From Aristolochia californica (taxonomy: Eukaryota; Streptophyta; Magnoliopsida; Piperales; Aristolochiaceae): DNA of 64,000 nt. The notes under the pieces are model-generated. The model saw only the letters and a list, made by a program, of their open reading frames with translations, did no database searches and was not told the DNA's origin. The stretch covers positions 21,313,227 through 21,377,226 of the forward strand of contig JARWKL010000012.1 of the NCBI GenBank assembly GCA_029961685.1, written 5' to 3'. A program made the translations under genes and the position numbers. Positions 35,661 to 47,528 of the stretch are shown piece after piece; positions within the stretch are counted from its first letter, which is position 1; each line of letters opens with the position of its first letter.

Positions 35661-36378
35661 TGATGGGTTTTGCAGACCAGGTTCCATCATCCATGACCAC
35701 CATGCTGTTATGTAAAGACTCCTTTTGCTTGTATTTGAGGTATTCTAAGAGGTTTTAAAACGCAGAATTGTATCTTGGAACAAGAAGCAAATAGTTACTA
35801 CAGGGTATTTATTTCTTTTGATTATGGAGGGAAAACTTACACTGGGATAACAAATTTTTGATTCACCAAGAAGCATACTCACTTGCATTTAAAATTAGTC
35901 CAGTGAGACTTGTGGGAGAGGTGAGGTCCTCTCCCTTACTGCTCCAACAGGGAGGGTGAGGCCCTTGGCTTTCCTCTTTTGTAATCGAAAGAAGAGAGAA
36001 GAAATCCCATCTATTTTTATATTCAAAAAATATTAAATTATAAAGTTAAAAGGGTACAATTCTCTCCAAAAGATGTCTAGCTGACCCATTAGTTGCCATC
36101 AATGGTGAGGGTGTATTTATCCGCTAAATTTTAATCATGAGACCTATAAAAAAATTATTTATTTCTTAGATGATTATTTTATAGGCCTAAACATATGTTA
36201 TTTAATAATTTTTTGTTAAATTCACTTGAAAAGTTCATTATTATTTATTATTGATTTGTTATGTTATGTTAAGTATTAAACTTTTAATTCTCAATTATAT
36301 TAAAAATTTAATTTTTGAGTTGTATCATGAAATTCCAAGAAATGATGCATTTCCGCTTGTAAAAGTTGTAGTGGGTAA
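35661..36378. other. 3' flank of kinase A; no gene
   Basis: AT-rich, nothing coding. No close counterpart was noticed after copies B or C, so it is probably specific to unit A. Confidence 0.4.
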
Positions 36379-36615
36379 ACCACCCATATTTGAAGGATCA
36401 CCAAGTCATCTACATTATCTTGCAGTGGAATCCTCTACCTCAAGTATGAATTTACAAACCACCCATATTTGAAGGATCACCAAGTCATCTACATTATCTT
36501 GCAGTTGAATCCTCTACCTCAAGTATGAATTTACAAACCACCCATATTTGAAGGATCACCAAGTCATCTACATTATCTTGCAGTGGAATCCTCTACCTCA
36601 AGTATGAATTTACAC
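36379..36615 (+). repeat. 79-bp unit in three near-identical tandem copies
   Basis: Copies at 36379-36457, 36458-36536 and 36537-36615 start ACCACCCATATTTGAAGGAT and end AGTATGAATTTACA(A/C). The only internal difference seen is GTGG/GTTG in copy 2. Units B (from about 43283) and C (from about 54202) have a single copy, so the triplication is specific to A. Direct head-to-tail units without spacers, so not CRISPR. Confidence 0.92.
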
Positions 36616-36684
36616 TTCTTAATCTTTTTTCTAAGTCCCCGCCACGTTTTACTTGTTAGATGGCCTTTTTAGTGTTGATCGTCG

Positions 36685-37914
36685 TAGGGGTGGCATCGAG
36701 CCTAGCCAAGCCGAGCCCAAGCCTACCTATATTCGAGCCGAGTTTAATTTAAATATTTCAAACTTGAGCTCCAGCCGAGCCTAACCTCGAGCCTAAAATT
36801 GTAATCGAGCTCGAGCCCAACAATTTTAACCGAGTTTGAGCTCCAACCTACATTTAAAACTTTGCATAAAATATATGTCAAATAAATTGTATATGAGATT
36901 ATGCATACATTTAACATTAAATTAGGCATAACCTCTATTTAAAATTGGACATAACCTTTGTATATTAACCCTACATAAAATTATCTATATACTATGCATA
37001 AAATTATTCATAAAAATTACATAATTATGCATAAAATTTATTCAGTAATCAAATACAAAAACATTCCTTTGAAAGACAACGCTAGTTTTGTCCATTTGTA
37101 CTCTATCAGATCATTCTGATTCAAATACTAGAAAACCAGATCATGAAAACAGAGAAAAAATTTAAGAAAAATGGTTTTGGATGACTTACTCGTATGCCCA
37201 TGTTTTGTTTTTTTCTTCGGAGCATGGATTCATACAACAACAGTTCTGAAATGCTACCAATCTGTTCTTATGAAAAACTTGAGTGGGGTTAACATTAAGA
37301 AAATACCTCAAACAATTTGAGTCTCTTCAAGAGCAATGAGGAAGAGACAGTCGAAGTTCAAGAAAGAGTTTTTTTTCACCTGCTTATGATTTCGCACATG
37401 CGAAATCGCACGATGTCTTCACGCGCAGGGGGAAAATTTATTTCTCCCCTAACTAGGGTATTTGGTTTTCCTTCGAGATGACACGAGGGCCATGGTGGTC
37501 TACCGGCGCCGGTAAGGAGTTTTCGTTGGGGCTGAAGGTTGCAACAAAGGCCACAGAAATGGAAGTGGCGGCGACGAAACAGCAGTGAAGGCAGACAAGG
37601 AAAGGAAGAAATCAAACTGTGCAGCAATGAAGGCGGCCGACCCCCCCCCCCAGTCCAACTCCCGAACCCTCGTTAATTTAACGAGCCGACTCACGAGCTT
37701 TTAAACCGAACCATGGTTCAGTCGAACTTGGCTCATTAACTCAAATGAACCTTATATGGAGTTCGAGATCCAGATAAATCGAATAGAACCGAGCGAAGCT
37801 CAAGCTCAAGCCGCTCACGAACCTGCTCTGTTCGATCGAGATCCAAATAAATAGAATCAAACCAAGCCGAGGTCGAGCCGCTCGCAAACCGGCTCCGTTC
37901 GATGCCACCCATCA
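36685..37914. mobile_element. Non-autonomous hAT-type element, copy 2
   Basis: Starts TAGGGGTGGCATCGAGCC and ends CGATGCCACCCATCA, giving inverted ends like copy 1 at 11408-13002 with the right tip mutated. The interior shares GAGCCGAG words, the CGCACATGCGAAAT/GGGGGAAAAT region and AT-rich blocks with copy 1. Flanks TGATCGTC (36676-36683) and TGATCGTT (37916-37923) resemble an 8-bp duplication. Unit B at 43424-43440 keeps the uninterrupted sequence (AGTGTTGATCAGTTTTTG), confirming insertion. No transposase. Confidence 0.85.
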
Positions 37915-37923
37915 ATGATCGTT

Positions 37924-40800
37924 TTTTCTTCCTTTCATCCTATGTTTGTCACCAATCAATGGCTGCTATGCAGCTATTGGACTAGCACACAGCTTTGAAT
38001 GAAAAAATGCATAGCTCTTTGAATGGAAGTGAAAGTGAAAGTTAATTACAAGGTGATCTACTTTTCCTAACGAAAGTATTTTTTTTTTATGTTAGTATGT
38101 GCAATAGAAAGTATTGTAGAAAGTATTTTTTTGTGTTAGTGTGCTTAATGAAAATATGTAAAAGGAATTTCCTAATAAAATATTTTAATAAATTTAACTT
38201 TTATAAGATAGTTTTATGTAACTTTTTAATTAATAAACTAAGATAGATTTCAACTTTTCTAACTTAAATAAATAATTAAAAAAATTAAATTAAGGTTATT
38301 TATTCAATAAATATATAAAATTCACAAATTGGGGACGAGTAAAATACCTTGGTGAGATGAGAGAGGTTTAAGAAATTTGGCTGAGAGGGTTTGAAAGGAT
38401 GAGAGTAATTTTATGGTTTAAGGTCCAAGAGAGGGAGGGGATAGAAAGAGAAGGAAATCGGAGAAAGAGAATAAAAATCACAACTCAAGCAATGGAACTT
38501 ATTGATTTTGAAGCATTAACAAGAGTTGGAGGGAGAATGAGAAGAAATACAATGTTGGGATTCTATAGAATGATTTGTATGCAATGGCATGTGGGAATGA
38601 GAAGTTCTTGCTCTAAAATGATTTCAAAAAAGTTCTTGACACATTTAGCAAGAGGACCAACCACCCATTTTCTGATCGTTGGAGGTTAAATCCCTTAAAT
38701 TCATAAGGAAAAAGCACAAACTTGAACACTAGAGGCAACTAGAGGACCAACCCTACTCGAGGTGGTTCAAGCATACTTCAAACACCCTCAAAGGCAGCTT
38801 TTCACAATGTTGAAATTTCTGCTTTTGATGACTCTTGTGTCATTCTCAATTAATTTTAAGTAAATATAAAGCTAATTGGGGTTTAGGGTTAATCGTTATC
38901 ATTAATTAGTATTATTCTAACTATAAATAACACTTTCAAGCGACCATTTTGTTATCATAAAAACAATAAAACCCAAGGATAGTATGAAACCTTTAGCTAA
39001 TAGATTAAGCATATAATTCTTTCCCCTAGAGTATTCTCACCATCATCTTTTGGACTTGGGTTTGTCCTTCAATTTGTCTAATTGTCTAAAGACCCATGAA
39101 TTGATTTCCAACTAAATGACAAATTCACCATTTGTGAAGTAGGAGATGGGAGCTTCCCCATTACCCTAACTACCTGCAATGAACTCGGCAAGGGCTCCAC
39201 TATTCTTTTATCAATTTTTTACAAAGTGCTTGATTTATTGTTATTTTTAAATTTTAATTAAAGTTGGTTGCAAGTGTGTTGAGAAATTTTCTTATGATAT
39301 CATGAGGGTATGTAGGCATTAATTTCAAAATTAGGGGCATGCAGGAATGTGAAGACAACTAACCTTTTCTTTAAAATTATTTTTTATTGATTTTTTTACT
39401 TGTTAATATATATTATAAAAGATTATCAATTAATACGTAAATACAACAAAAATATGTTATAGGGAATTAGTACCCGATTATATGTTTCTTTCCCTACATA
39501 TTTTTAATTTTTAATTTTGTTAACGAACTAACTTTAACTCGAAAAAAGGGAATAAATACTCTCATAATAATAGCACTGGAACTTTTTTATGATGTTAACA
39601 TATGGATCAGTGTTGCATGTATCAATGAACTGGAGTTGGGTTTTGCTAGCAGATATTTATTAGAATTTGAGAAGGGGGTTATAGGTTACACCCACATATC
39701 GGGTCATATTAACGTAACACCCTTAAAAACACATGCATCAAGGGCTATACATTATGAATTGCCGAATACATTTTATGCATAACACTATTATAGGATACAT
39801 TATAAATCTATATCATAGCGAAAGATCACAGGAAGATTTAAACTAAAAATAACTTGCAAAAAAATTTAGTTTAGATATTTACTTAAGAAGAAAAAATAAA
39901 GAAACAAGACAATGAAACAAGGTAGTAGATTTACTCATTTGAATTAGATATGAAGACTCGTTCATAAATAGGGCATTACATTTATGGCTTTCAGCGTTAT
40001 GGAAGATAGAATCCTGGCTTGCCGTTTCTTTTCTTCAATAAATGCAGAAGACTTTGGTCTCCTTGAGATAAAGAATCTAAGCTCATAAGGCTTGTCAAAA
40101 TGAATGTTGTCTAGGTTTGTATATCTTGTCCCTGTAACCGCGTTCTTTTTTTCAGTAAAAGGCAGCAAATCGAAAGCTAAAACCTCTTTTTCTATGAAAC
40201 AATCACTGCAATGGAAGGATACAAAAATGTTAGAGACGGGGGGGGGGAGAGGCAGATTTAATGTTTAGATCAACATCAATGGAATTAAAATGACACGTTA
40301 AGAGGAAATCAGAGAAAGAGAACACCAACCAGTTCCTGAGATCTCATGCCATCAGTAATATTGGGTCAATTCTTCAGTAACAAGTTCTACCGTTTCCTGT
40401 TTTATTTCCCAACTTCTTAAGGTTATTAAGTGCACAATCTAGTTGAAGAAACTTCAAATCTCCATCTAGTTCAACATTTTAGTAAAGGAAACCTCATCGC
40501 AAAAGACTCCCGCATGAGTTAGACACGTTCCATGAGTTAGACCCATTCTGGGGTAGTTTTCTCTTAGATGTAAGGATAATGGACAATTGTAATTGTTCAT
40601 CAGTTACAATTTTTCTTTTGAGTCTCTATCGATTGCACTTTGAACAGACTAGACGACCGTTTTGATATCTTGGGCTTCGATCTACCGATATCAACAACAC
40701 CGCGTTAGGATCCGCCATGGATTGGTCGTGCCGTGAAAGACCAACAACAAAGCTTCCAGTCCAGACACAAATTGTCAAGCCTGGTTCAAACATGCTGAAA
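37924..40800 (+). repeat. Array spacer between kinase A and B, shared modules
   Basis: Modules repeated elsewhere are: 37930-38060 (= 43437-43520), 39080-39240 (= 54610-54760), 39240-39810 (= 43900-44450 and 54760-55140; landmark AGGTTACACCCACA), and 39835-40620 (parts of 49510-50700 and 60690-60960; landmark GAATCCTGGCTTGCCGTTTC). A plus-strand 96-codon frame at 38399-38689 is unrecognised. A run of G lies near 40240. No gene supported. Confidence 0.7.
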
Positions 40801-40823
40801 ACCATTCCCGAATCTTTCATGCT

Positions 40824-40968
40824 TATAAAACTGCCAGAGCTTGGTTTGAGGAAGAGAGGGCTAGGGTGATGCTTCTCAAGAACAAGTTTGTTCTTCCTTT
40901 GCTTGCCTAACATCTTCTTTCTCTTCTTCGTGGAGGAGATTGAAACCCAGTTGTGAATCACTACCACC
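40824..40968 (+). promoter_or_regulatory. Core promoter and 5' leader of kinase B
   Basis: TATAAA at 40824-40829. The leader holds a 13-codon upstream ORF at 40869-40910 (MLLKNKFVLPLLA) and within it the palindrome AAGAACAAGTTTGTTCTT at 40878-40895. The start context is ACCACCATGG, strong for plants. Confidence 0.75.
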
Positions 40969-43232
40969 ATGGCGGTGGCTCGTTTCATCTTCTCTATGGT
41001 CATACTTTCCCTCCGTATCTTCTTCTCAGCGAGTCAGACGCAGGAAGTAATCAGCGCAGACCCGGCATACTACTACAACACCTGTGGTACCTCCACTTGT
41101 GGCAACCTCTCCCTGCTCTACCCTTTTAATGTCCCAAGTTTTTGTGGGCACCCTGACCTCAGAGTCACCTGTGTCAACAATGAGCATCTAGTCCTAGCCA
41201 GCAACAAGATCCCTACTGCAGAGCCCACCCGCGTGGTGAGCAATTTCAGCATCGACTCAGCCGGTATCGCACTCTTCCTCGCCTTCGACGCGCTCTTTGG
41301 TTGTGGACCTGTCACGAGAAAGAGCTTCAGGGTGGATCCCAACATCCTCAGCCTCACCAAGGAGTACAAGTACGGCACCCACCTCAATTGTACCCAGAGA
41401 CCAAGATCGGCGGAGGCGAGGAGTCTCCAGCCGAGCTCTTGCATGAGCTGCAACGGGACTACGACGGGTAACAACCTCTGTCTCTACACTTCAGGCTTCG
41501 TTAGCTACCCAGAGTGTGAGAACTTCTTCGCTTTTACAGCGGAGGACGTTAATGTGACTGCTATTAGAGATTTGAGAGACTACCTCAAGAGGGGTCAGAA
41601 GAACCGGTACACGACGTCCAAGGTTTGCCGGAGTTGCCAGACTACCGGAGGGAGGTGCGGTTCCAGTCCTAGTGGAATTTTCATGTGCTTCTGCGCTTCA
41701 AGTGCTCATCGATTGAATTGCAGTGACGGTGAGTCTGTTTGTACTCAATTGGATCCTTGTCTTGATTTTACTATTTGAACTCTGACATGGTCTTGGTTTA
41801 TCAGGAGTGAATGAAGATCTGCGAACTTGGTTGCCAAGGGGTGGCAAATCCAAGCTTTCAAAAGGAGTTATTGCAGGTAAATCCAAACTCTCCGTCACCA
41901 ATGATCCAGGAAAAAAAGGGAATTATTTTTTCCTTTCTTTACTTTCTATTTCCTGCAGAAACCTAATTTGATGATTTTCTCCCTTCCCTGTGTGCAGCTA
42001 TATCTGTTTCTGCATCTGTAGTTGTTCTGCTTGCAATCGCAACAGCAGTGATCGTCTGTGTGATCGGGAGGAAAGCAGAAAGCGAAAAGGATGATGAAAG
42101 TGGTAGCAATGATAAGTTCAGTACAGAAACAGATTTCAAAGGTGTGGTTGATGGAATTTCACCAAGAAGATTCTCTTTCTCTCAAATAAAGAAGTTCACC
42201 TCCAATTTCTCCACCAAGCTAGGAGAGGGAGGATTTGGGAGTGTCTACAAGGGATCCATTGAAGGAAGTGGATCTGTCGCAGTTAAGCTCTTGAAGAGAT
42301 TAAAGCAGAGTGAGAAACAATTCATGAATGAAGTTGCAACTGTAGGGAGAATTCACCATCACAATCTGGTGGGACTATTGGGTTATTGCGCCCAAGGCAA
42401 GAACAAAGCACTGGTTTACGAATTCATGGAGAGGGGTTCATTGGATAAATATATCTATGGTAAGGATCAGGAAGAACAACAAGAAGGGAAAGAAGAAAAG
42501 ATGAATCTCACCTCTCAACAAATTTATAATATAGCAATGGAGACTGCCAGGGGCATATTTTACTTACATGAGGGATGTAGAAGCAGAATTTTACATCTTG
42601 ATATTAAGCCTCATAATGTTTTATTAAACTCAAACTTCTCTGCTAAAGTGGCAGATTTCGGGTTAGCAAGAATGGTCGACAAAGATCACAGTCATGTGTC
42701 CTTAACACATGCCCAAGGGACACCAGGATATGCTGCACCGGAGATGTGGACCAAGACTTATGGACCTATAACCGACAAGTCTGATGTGTATAGTTATGGA
42801 ATGCTTCTCTTAGAAATGGCAGGAAGGAGGAGGAATTGTGATTTGGGTGAGGAGAATACTAGCCAAGTTTATTTTCCTGACTGGATCTTCAAGAAAGCAG
42901 AGAGAGGTGAGCTAAAAGTGAGAGGTTTCGTCGGCCAAGTAAGTCCAGTTGAGACAGAGGGAACGAAGGCACCGAAAGGAGAAGGAGAAGGAGAAGAAGA
43001 GGAAGAAGAGATTCTGGAAAAGATGTCTTTGGTAGGGCTTTGGTGCATTCAACACATCCCTGCAAACAGACCCACAATGAGCAAAGTGATTCAAATGCTA
43101 GAAGAAACTGTTGAGATTGGAATGCCCCCTCACCCATTTCCTCAGGAGTTCAATGAGGACATCCCTACCTATTACTATACTGCTGCTAATGCTTCAGTTA
43201 TTCAGCCTATTGAGACTGATGAAACCCAGTAA
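40969..43232 (+). CDS. LRK10L-like receptor kinase, copy B (intact)
   Basis: Plasma-membrane receptor kinase of the LRK10-like class; such proteins are linked to defence and wall-related sensing, ligand unknown here. Exons 40969-41728, 41805-41876 and 41998-43232 (GT/AG, all phase 1) give 688 residues. Residues 1-24 form a signal peptide. A GUB_WAK_bind-type cysteine module follows (C39, C44, C59, C68), then a WAK-associated C-terminal module (CxxC 220-223, C230, C240, C242, C251). The transmembrane segment is about 279-300. The kinase has GEGGFG 353-358, Lys374 of VAVK, catalytic loop HLDIKPHN with Asp479 and Asn484, DFG 497-499, APE 524-526, Asp540 and Arg635. Leu replaces the RD arginine, so it is a non-RD kinase. 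An acidic linker, about 308-326 residues into the 42048 frame, sits in the C-lobe. No lesion seen. Confidence 0.95.
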
Positions 43233-44540
43233 GAACACCTTGACCATTCCCTTAACCATCCGCTAGTAAAAGCTGTACCGGGTAACTACCCATATTTGAA
43301 GGATCACCAAGTCATCTACACTATCTGGCAGTGGAATCCTCTGTCTCAAGTATGAATTTACACTTCTCACACTTTTTTCTAAGTCCTCGCCACGTTTTAC
43401 TTCTTAGATTGCTTTTTCAGTGTTGATCAGTTTTTGTTCCTTTCATCCTGTGTTTGTCATCAATCAATGGCTGCTGCGCAGCGGCTGGTCTAGCATGCAG
43501 CTTTGAATGGAAAAATCGATAGGTCTTTTTTCCAAACTTCACCAGTTCGACATTAACGAAATTGAACTTTTTCTTTTACATGATTTTTTCAAAATGGAAA
43601 TTAAAATCTCTATCAAAATATGCTTTAAAAAAATGCATCGATGCTGCCAAATTTTCTTCCCCAAAGTTATAAAATCTAAATGGGTTACAACTTCAAACAG
43701 ATTCTGGTGTGTAAGAGAATACAAAACAAGCGGCATAGAAGAAGTGATCACTTAGAGGAAGTAAAAGTGAAAGTGAAAGAGACGACAATTGAATTTTTTT
43801 ATGTTAGTATGCGCAATAGAAAGTATAGTAGAAAGTATTTTTTGTGTTAGTGTGCATAATGAAAAAATGTAAAAAGAATTTCCTAATAAAATATTTTAAT
43901 TAAAGTTAGTCGCAAGGGTGTTTAGACATTTCTTTTATGATATCATGAGGGTATGTAGGCATTAATTTCAAAATCAGGGGCATGTAGGAGTGTGAAAAAA
44001 ACTAACCTTTTCTTTTAAAATATTTTTTATTGGTTTTTCATCTTGTTAATATAGATTATAAAATATTATCAATTAATACGTAAATACAACAAAAATATTT
44101 TACTGGGAATTAGTACCCGATTATATGTTTCTTTCCCTACATATTTTTAATTTTTAATTTTGTTAACCAACTTACTTTAAATTGGAAAAGGAAATAAATA
44201 CTCTCGTAATAATAGCATTGGAACTTTTTTTATGATGTTAACATATGAATCAATGTTGCCTGTATCGATGAACTAGAGTTGGGTTTTGCTAGCAGATATT
44301 TATTAGAATTTGAGAAGGGGGTTATAGGTTACACCCACATATCGGGTCATATTAACGTAACCCCTTTAAAAACACATGCATCAAGGGCTATACATTATGA
44401 ATTGTTGAATACATTTGATGCATAACACTATTATAGGAAACATTATAAATCACATATTAACCACATATCACATAGGGATTTTCAGAATTACTTGCCTCCA
44501 TAAAGACTTAAAAGCTCACACAACAATAATCATGAATTCT
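43233..44540 (+). repeat. Array spacer after kinase B, shared modules
   Basis: Contains one copy of the 79-bp unit (from about 43283), the uninterrupted hAT target (43424-43440) and the AGGTTACACCCACA module (43900-44450). Compared with unit C, about 500 bp equivalent to 55145-55670 are missing near 44455. No gene supported; short frames at 43507-43755 lie in opposite strands of the same sequence. Confidence 0.7.
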
Positions 44541-44970
44541 TGTTGATTTTCAGGACCCCATTGATTTAACTCATGGAGACAAAGGGAGAGAGACCCATTA
44601 GGAGAAAACCAGAGGAAGAAAAGGGTATGGACTTGATGTCCTAACCCTCCCCCTGAAGCTCTATTTATAGATTAATAAAACTATTGTATTACAATAATAC
44701 CCCTGAACATAGGGTTTAGGGTTTTAACCCTCGAACTTTAACTTAATTATATTAATATCATCTCTATGAGATGACTCTTTATTTACCATCTTGCCATCAT
44801 TGTATGTGGGCCTATGGGCCTTCTCTTTGATCTGTGGGCCTTGAGCTTGTCTTCTATATCTCTTGGATGCATAGGTCTTTCGTGGTCTTATGGGCTGGGG
44901 CCCATCTTCTAATACACTTGGATATGTGGACATTCCTTGGTCATGTGGGCTTGAGCCCTATCTTCCAACA
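44541..44970 (-). repeat. 3' LTR of the 44541-47528 element
   Basis: Starts TGTTGATTTTCAGG and ends TCTTCCAACA (430 bp). Contains several GGGCC(T/C)(A/T)TGGGC words. Confidence 0.88.
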
Positions 44971-45327
44971 CTCCCCCTCAAGTTGGGGGGGTGAGAGAAC
45001 AACATAAACTCTCACGTTTGTTGCAAATGATGTATAAAATATTTTTTTTATAAAATGGCACATCTTCCAATATGCCTTCATCTTCCAACACTCTCCCTCA
45101 TGTTGGCATAATATCAGTGAGACTAAATCACTCTTAGCCACTAAGACATTGCTCTATACTCCAATCTTAACTCATACTGGATATAGAGCACACTCCGTCT
45201 TCTGTAGGTAGTGTGTTTATCGGCATTGCTCTGAAGTGTCCACCTCCACCACCGTGTCTCTCCACAGGACAACGATTCTCAAGTGGTTGAGTAATACATA
45301 ACATTAATGGGGGGAAGTAACATAAAT

Positions 45328-45600
45328 GTAATAATAAGTTACTCCGTCATGGTGTCCCAACATTTGACATTTGATATTTTTTACGGGGTATTAAGTTCCT
45401 CGGTAATGGAATCCCAGCCATTTTTTATATTTTTGATGGGGTATTAAGTTCCTCCATCATGGAATCCCAACCGTTGACATATTTGATATTTTTGATGGGA
45501 TATTAAGTTCCTCCGTCATGGAATCCCAACCATTGACATATTTGATATTTTTTATGGGGTATTAAGTTCCTCCGTTATGGAATCCCAATCGCAAATATTT
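45328..45600 (-). repeat. About 60-bp tandem repeat, five copies, in the LTR element
   Basis: The unit GGGGTATTAAGTTCCTCCGT followed by CATGGAATCCCAACC and TTGACATATTTGATATTTTT recurs five times with point changes; the first and third copies are shorter. Units are contiguous, so not CRISPR. Confidence 0.85.
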
Positions 45601-46407
45601 TATATATTCTTTACAGGGACAAATAAATAATGATTTGAAGCCACCTCTCCTTCAATAATAATATCTCATCAAAAGAGACACAATAGCAGCAGTTGTAATG
45701 GGCTTGGGCCCATATAACACGAACCAAAAATCCTTGTAAAATTGACCCATGAAATAATCTAATGCAAATATCTATACCAAATAATATGTTGACCAAGGAA
45801 TAATCTGTCAATTCTTCAAAATAATAATCCAGGCAGAGAAAAATTTATCGAGTTGCACCGAGTCAATATATCCGAGTCGCTGCAGAAATATGTATAAGGT
45901 TTGGTCCAGACACGTATACCGAGGTATAAAATAAGTGGCCGGAGTTATATTGACTGGACCAAGTTGACTCGACCCGAGTTGGTCTAGGTTGACTCAGTCA
46001 TGCTGGTGCTGCTCCGCAGCTGTGAGATGAGTAAAAAATCGAGTTGGGTTCGCTAGGTGAACTCGGCTTGGTCTGGGCCGGAGCTCGATTAGTGCAACTT
46101 TCCTAACTTAGGAAACTTTTCGAATAACAATCAACCCAGCAGATTAATCGGCAACAGCAGTGGAGAGGAGTTTCCGAAAAATCTTTTCGAAGATAGCCAG
46201 TAGCACAAGGAAACTTTTCGACTGCAACAGTGCGTCCTTCTTCCTCTCGGTGCCGAATGACTCTCGGCAAAAACAATCCAGAAACGGCAAAAAGATGGCA
46301 GAGAGATTGCGAGATTACCGGAGTTGATGGGGCAGAGATTTGTCCGATAGCAGAAAGTATATTCTCGGACAACAATCGGCAGGACCGCTCGGGGACTTCC
46401 TTGTCGT

Positions 46408-46498
46408 GAGAAGTTGTCGTCTTTCTCTCCGTGAGAAGTCGTTGTCTTCCTCGCCATGAGAAGCCGTTGTCTTCCTCGTCGTGAGAAGTCATCGTCTT
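46408..46498 (-). repeat. 27-bp tandem repeat, about 3.5 copies, in the LTR element
   Basis: CGTGAGAAGTCGTTGTCTTC and variants recur at a period near 27 bp (nine codons). On the minus strand this gives repeated TTSHDEED/RR-type residues in two frames. Probably a leader repeat, not a protein gene. Confidence 0.75.
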
Positions 46499-47091
46499 CA
46501 GTAGCAATCTAGAGAACAGAAATGGAGAGATAGTCCCCAAGGGTCGACGGATTTAATAAAAAGCGGAATCAGAGTCTTCTTCTTCCCCGAAGAGCTCAAG
46601 TTTCCGAACAGCGTGGCGACGAACCAGCAAGATCAAACTCTTGCTGTCGAGGCCTCAAAAAGGTTCAAAACACTGAAACAGTGTCATCTTCTCCGCCAAC
46701 GGCAATAAATCAACAGCAATGACACGATGATAGCAACACCAACAGAGGAGATATCTTCCGGAGTAATATCCCAGAGAAGAAGGCTTGATTTTCTGGTTCA
46801 CTCGAACAGGCAGAACCTCGAACTTGCACTCGATACAACTTGTCAAGAACTTGGTACCAGCAAGCGCAACATTATCCAAGAATCAATAGTAGCAATATAG
46901 TTGACTAAGTTCAATGATTCCCATGAACCGGTGGCAAGGGATGGCAACTGTAGAACAAAGAAAAACCTTTACTTGAAACATCAAAAGCTATAGTTTGGGG
47001 AAGAAAATAACGAGAAAGAAGAAGAAAGAAGAAAAAATACGAACAGAGAAAGAAAAAAAAATGAGTCCAAAATATCAAAGCTCTGATACCA

Positions 47092-47528
47092 TTTTGATTT
47101 TCAAGACTCCATGGATTTAGCTCAAGGAGAAAAAGGGAGAGAGACCCATTGGGAGAAAACCAGAGGAAGAAGAGGTTATTGACTTGATGTCCTTACCCTC
47201 CCCCTGAAGCTCTATTTATAGATTAATAAAATTATTATATTACAATAATACCCCTGAACATAGGGGTTAGGGTTTATGGTTTTAACCTTAAAACTTTAAC
47301 TTAATTACATCAATGTCATCTCTATGAGATGCCTCTTTATTTACCATCCTGCCATCATTGTATGTGGGCCTATGGGCCTTCTCCTTGTTCTATGGCCGTT
47401 GAACCCGACTTTTATATCTCTTGGATGCATGTGTTTTCCTTGGTCTTATGGGCTCGGGCCCATCTTTTAGTACACTTGGATATGTGGGTCTTCCTTGATC
47501 GTGTGAGTGTGGGCCCTATCTTCCAACA
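47092..47528 (-). repeat. 5' LTR of the 44541-47528 element
   Basis: 437 bp, immediately right of the PBS, ending TCTTCCAACA. Its first bases read TTTTGATTTT, one change from the partner's TG start. Confidence 0.85.

Larger units (their letters stand above)
44541..47528 (-). mobile_element. Non-autonomous LTR retrotransposon (2988 bp) in a spacer
   Basis: LTRs at 44541-44970 and 47092-47528 share CTCCCCCTGAAGCTCTATTTATAG, ACATAGGG and TCTTCCAACA and differ moderately. The PBS TGGTATCAGAGC (minus) is at 47080-47091, and a purine tract (minus TTGAGGGGGAG) abuts 44970. Perfect duplication ATTCT flanks it (44536-44540, 47529-47533). Unit C at about 55715-55745 shows the empty site (CACTAATTCTCAACC). 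The 2.1-kb interior has no gag, integrase or RT that I can read, but two tandem arrays, so it depends on a helper. Confidence 0.9.

Noticed and set aside
36379..36615. Regular 79-bp repeats as a possible CRISPR array
   Set aside because: Units are contiguous without unique spacers, only three copies, and the setting is a plant genome.
38399..38689. 96-codon plus-strand ORF in the A/B spacer
   Set aside because: No recognisable domain and no matching frame noticed in the other spacers.
41118..41474. Minus-strand ORFs opposite exon 1 of copies B, C and D (about 115 codons)
   Set aside because: Mirror frames of the conserved ectodomain coding strand, open because of its codon use.
42889..43137. 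Minus-strand Leu/Ser-rich ORFs opposite the GA-rich kinase linker
   Set aside because: Shadow of the acidic Glu/Gly codon repeat.
45328..45600. Regular 60-bp repeats as a possible CRISPR array
   Set aside because: No variable spacers; it is a tandem array inside an LTR element.
46103..46540. 145-codon minus-strand ORF in the LTR element
   Set aside because: Dominated by the 27-bp repeat and out of any copia domain; a second frame is equally open, so not annotated as a gene.
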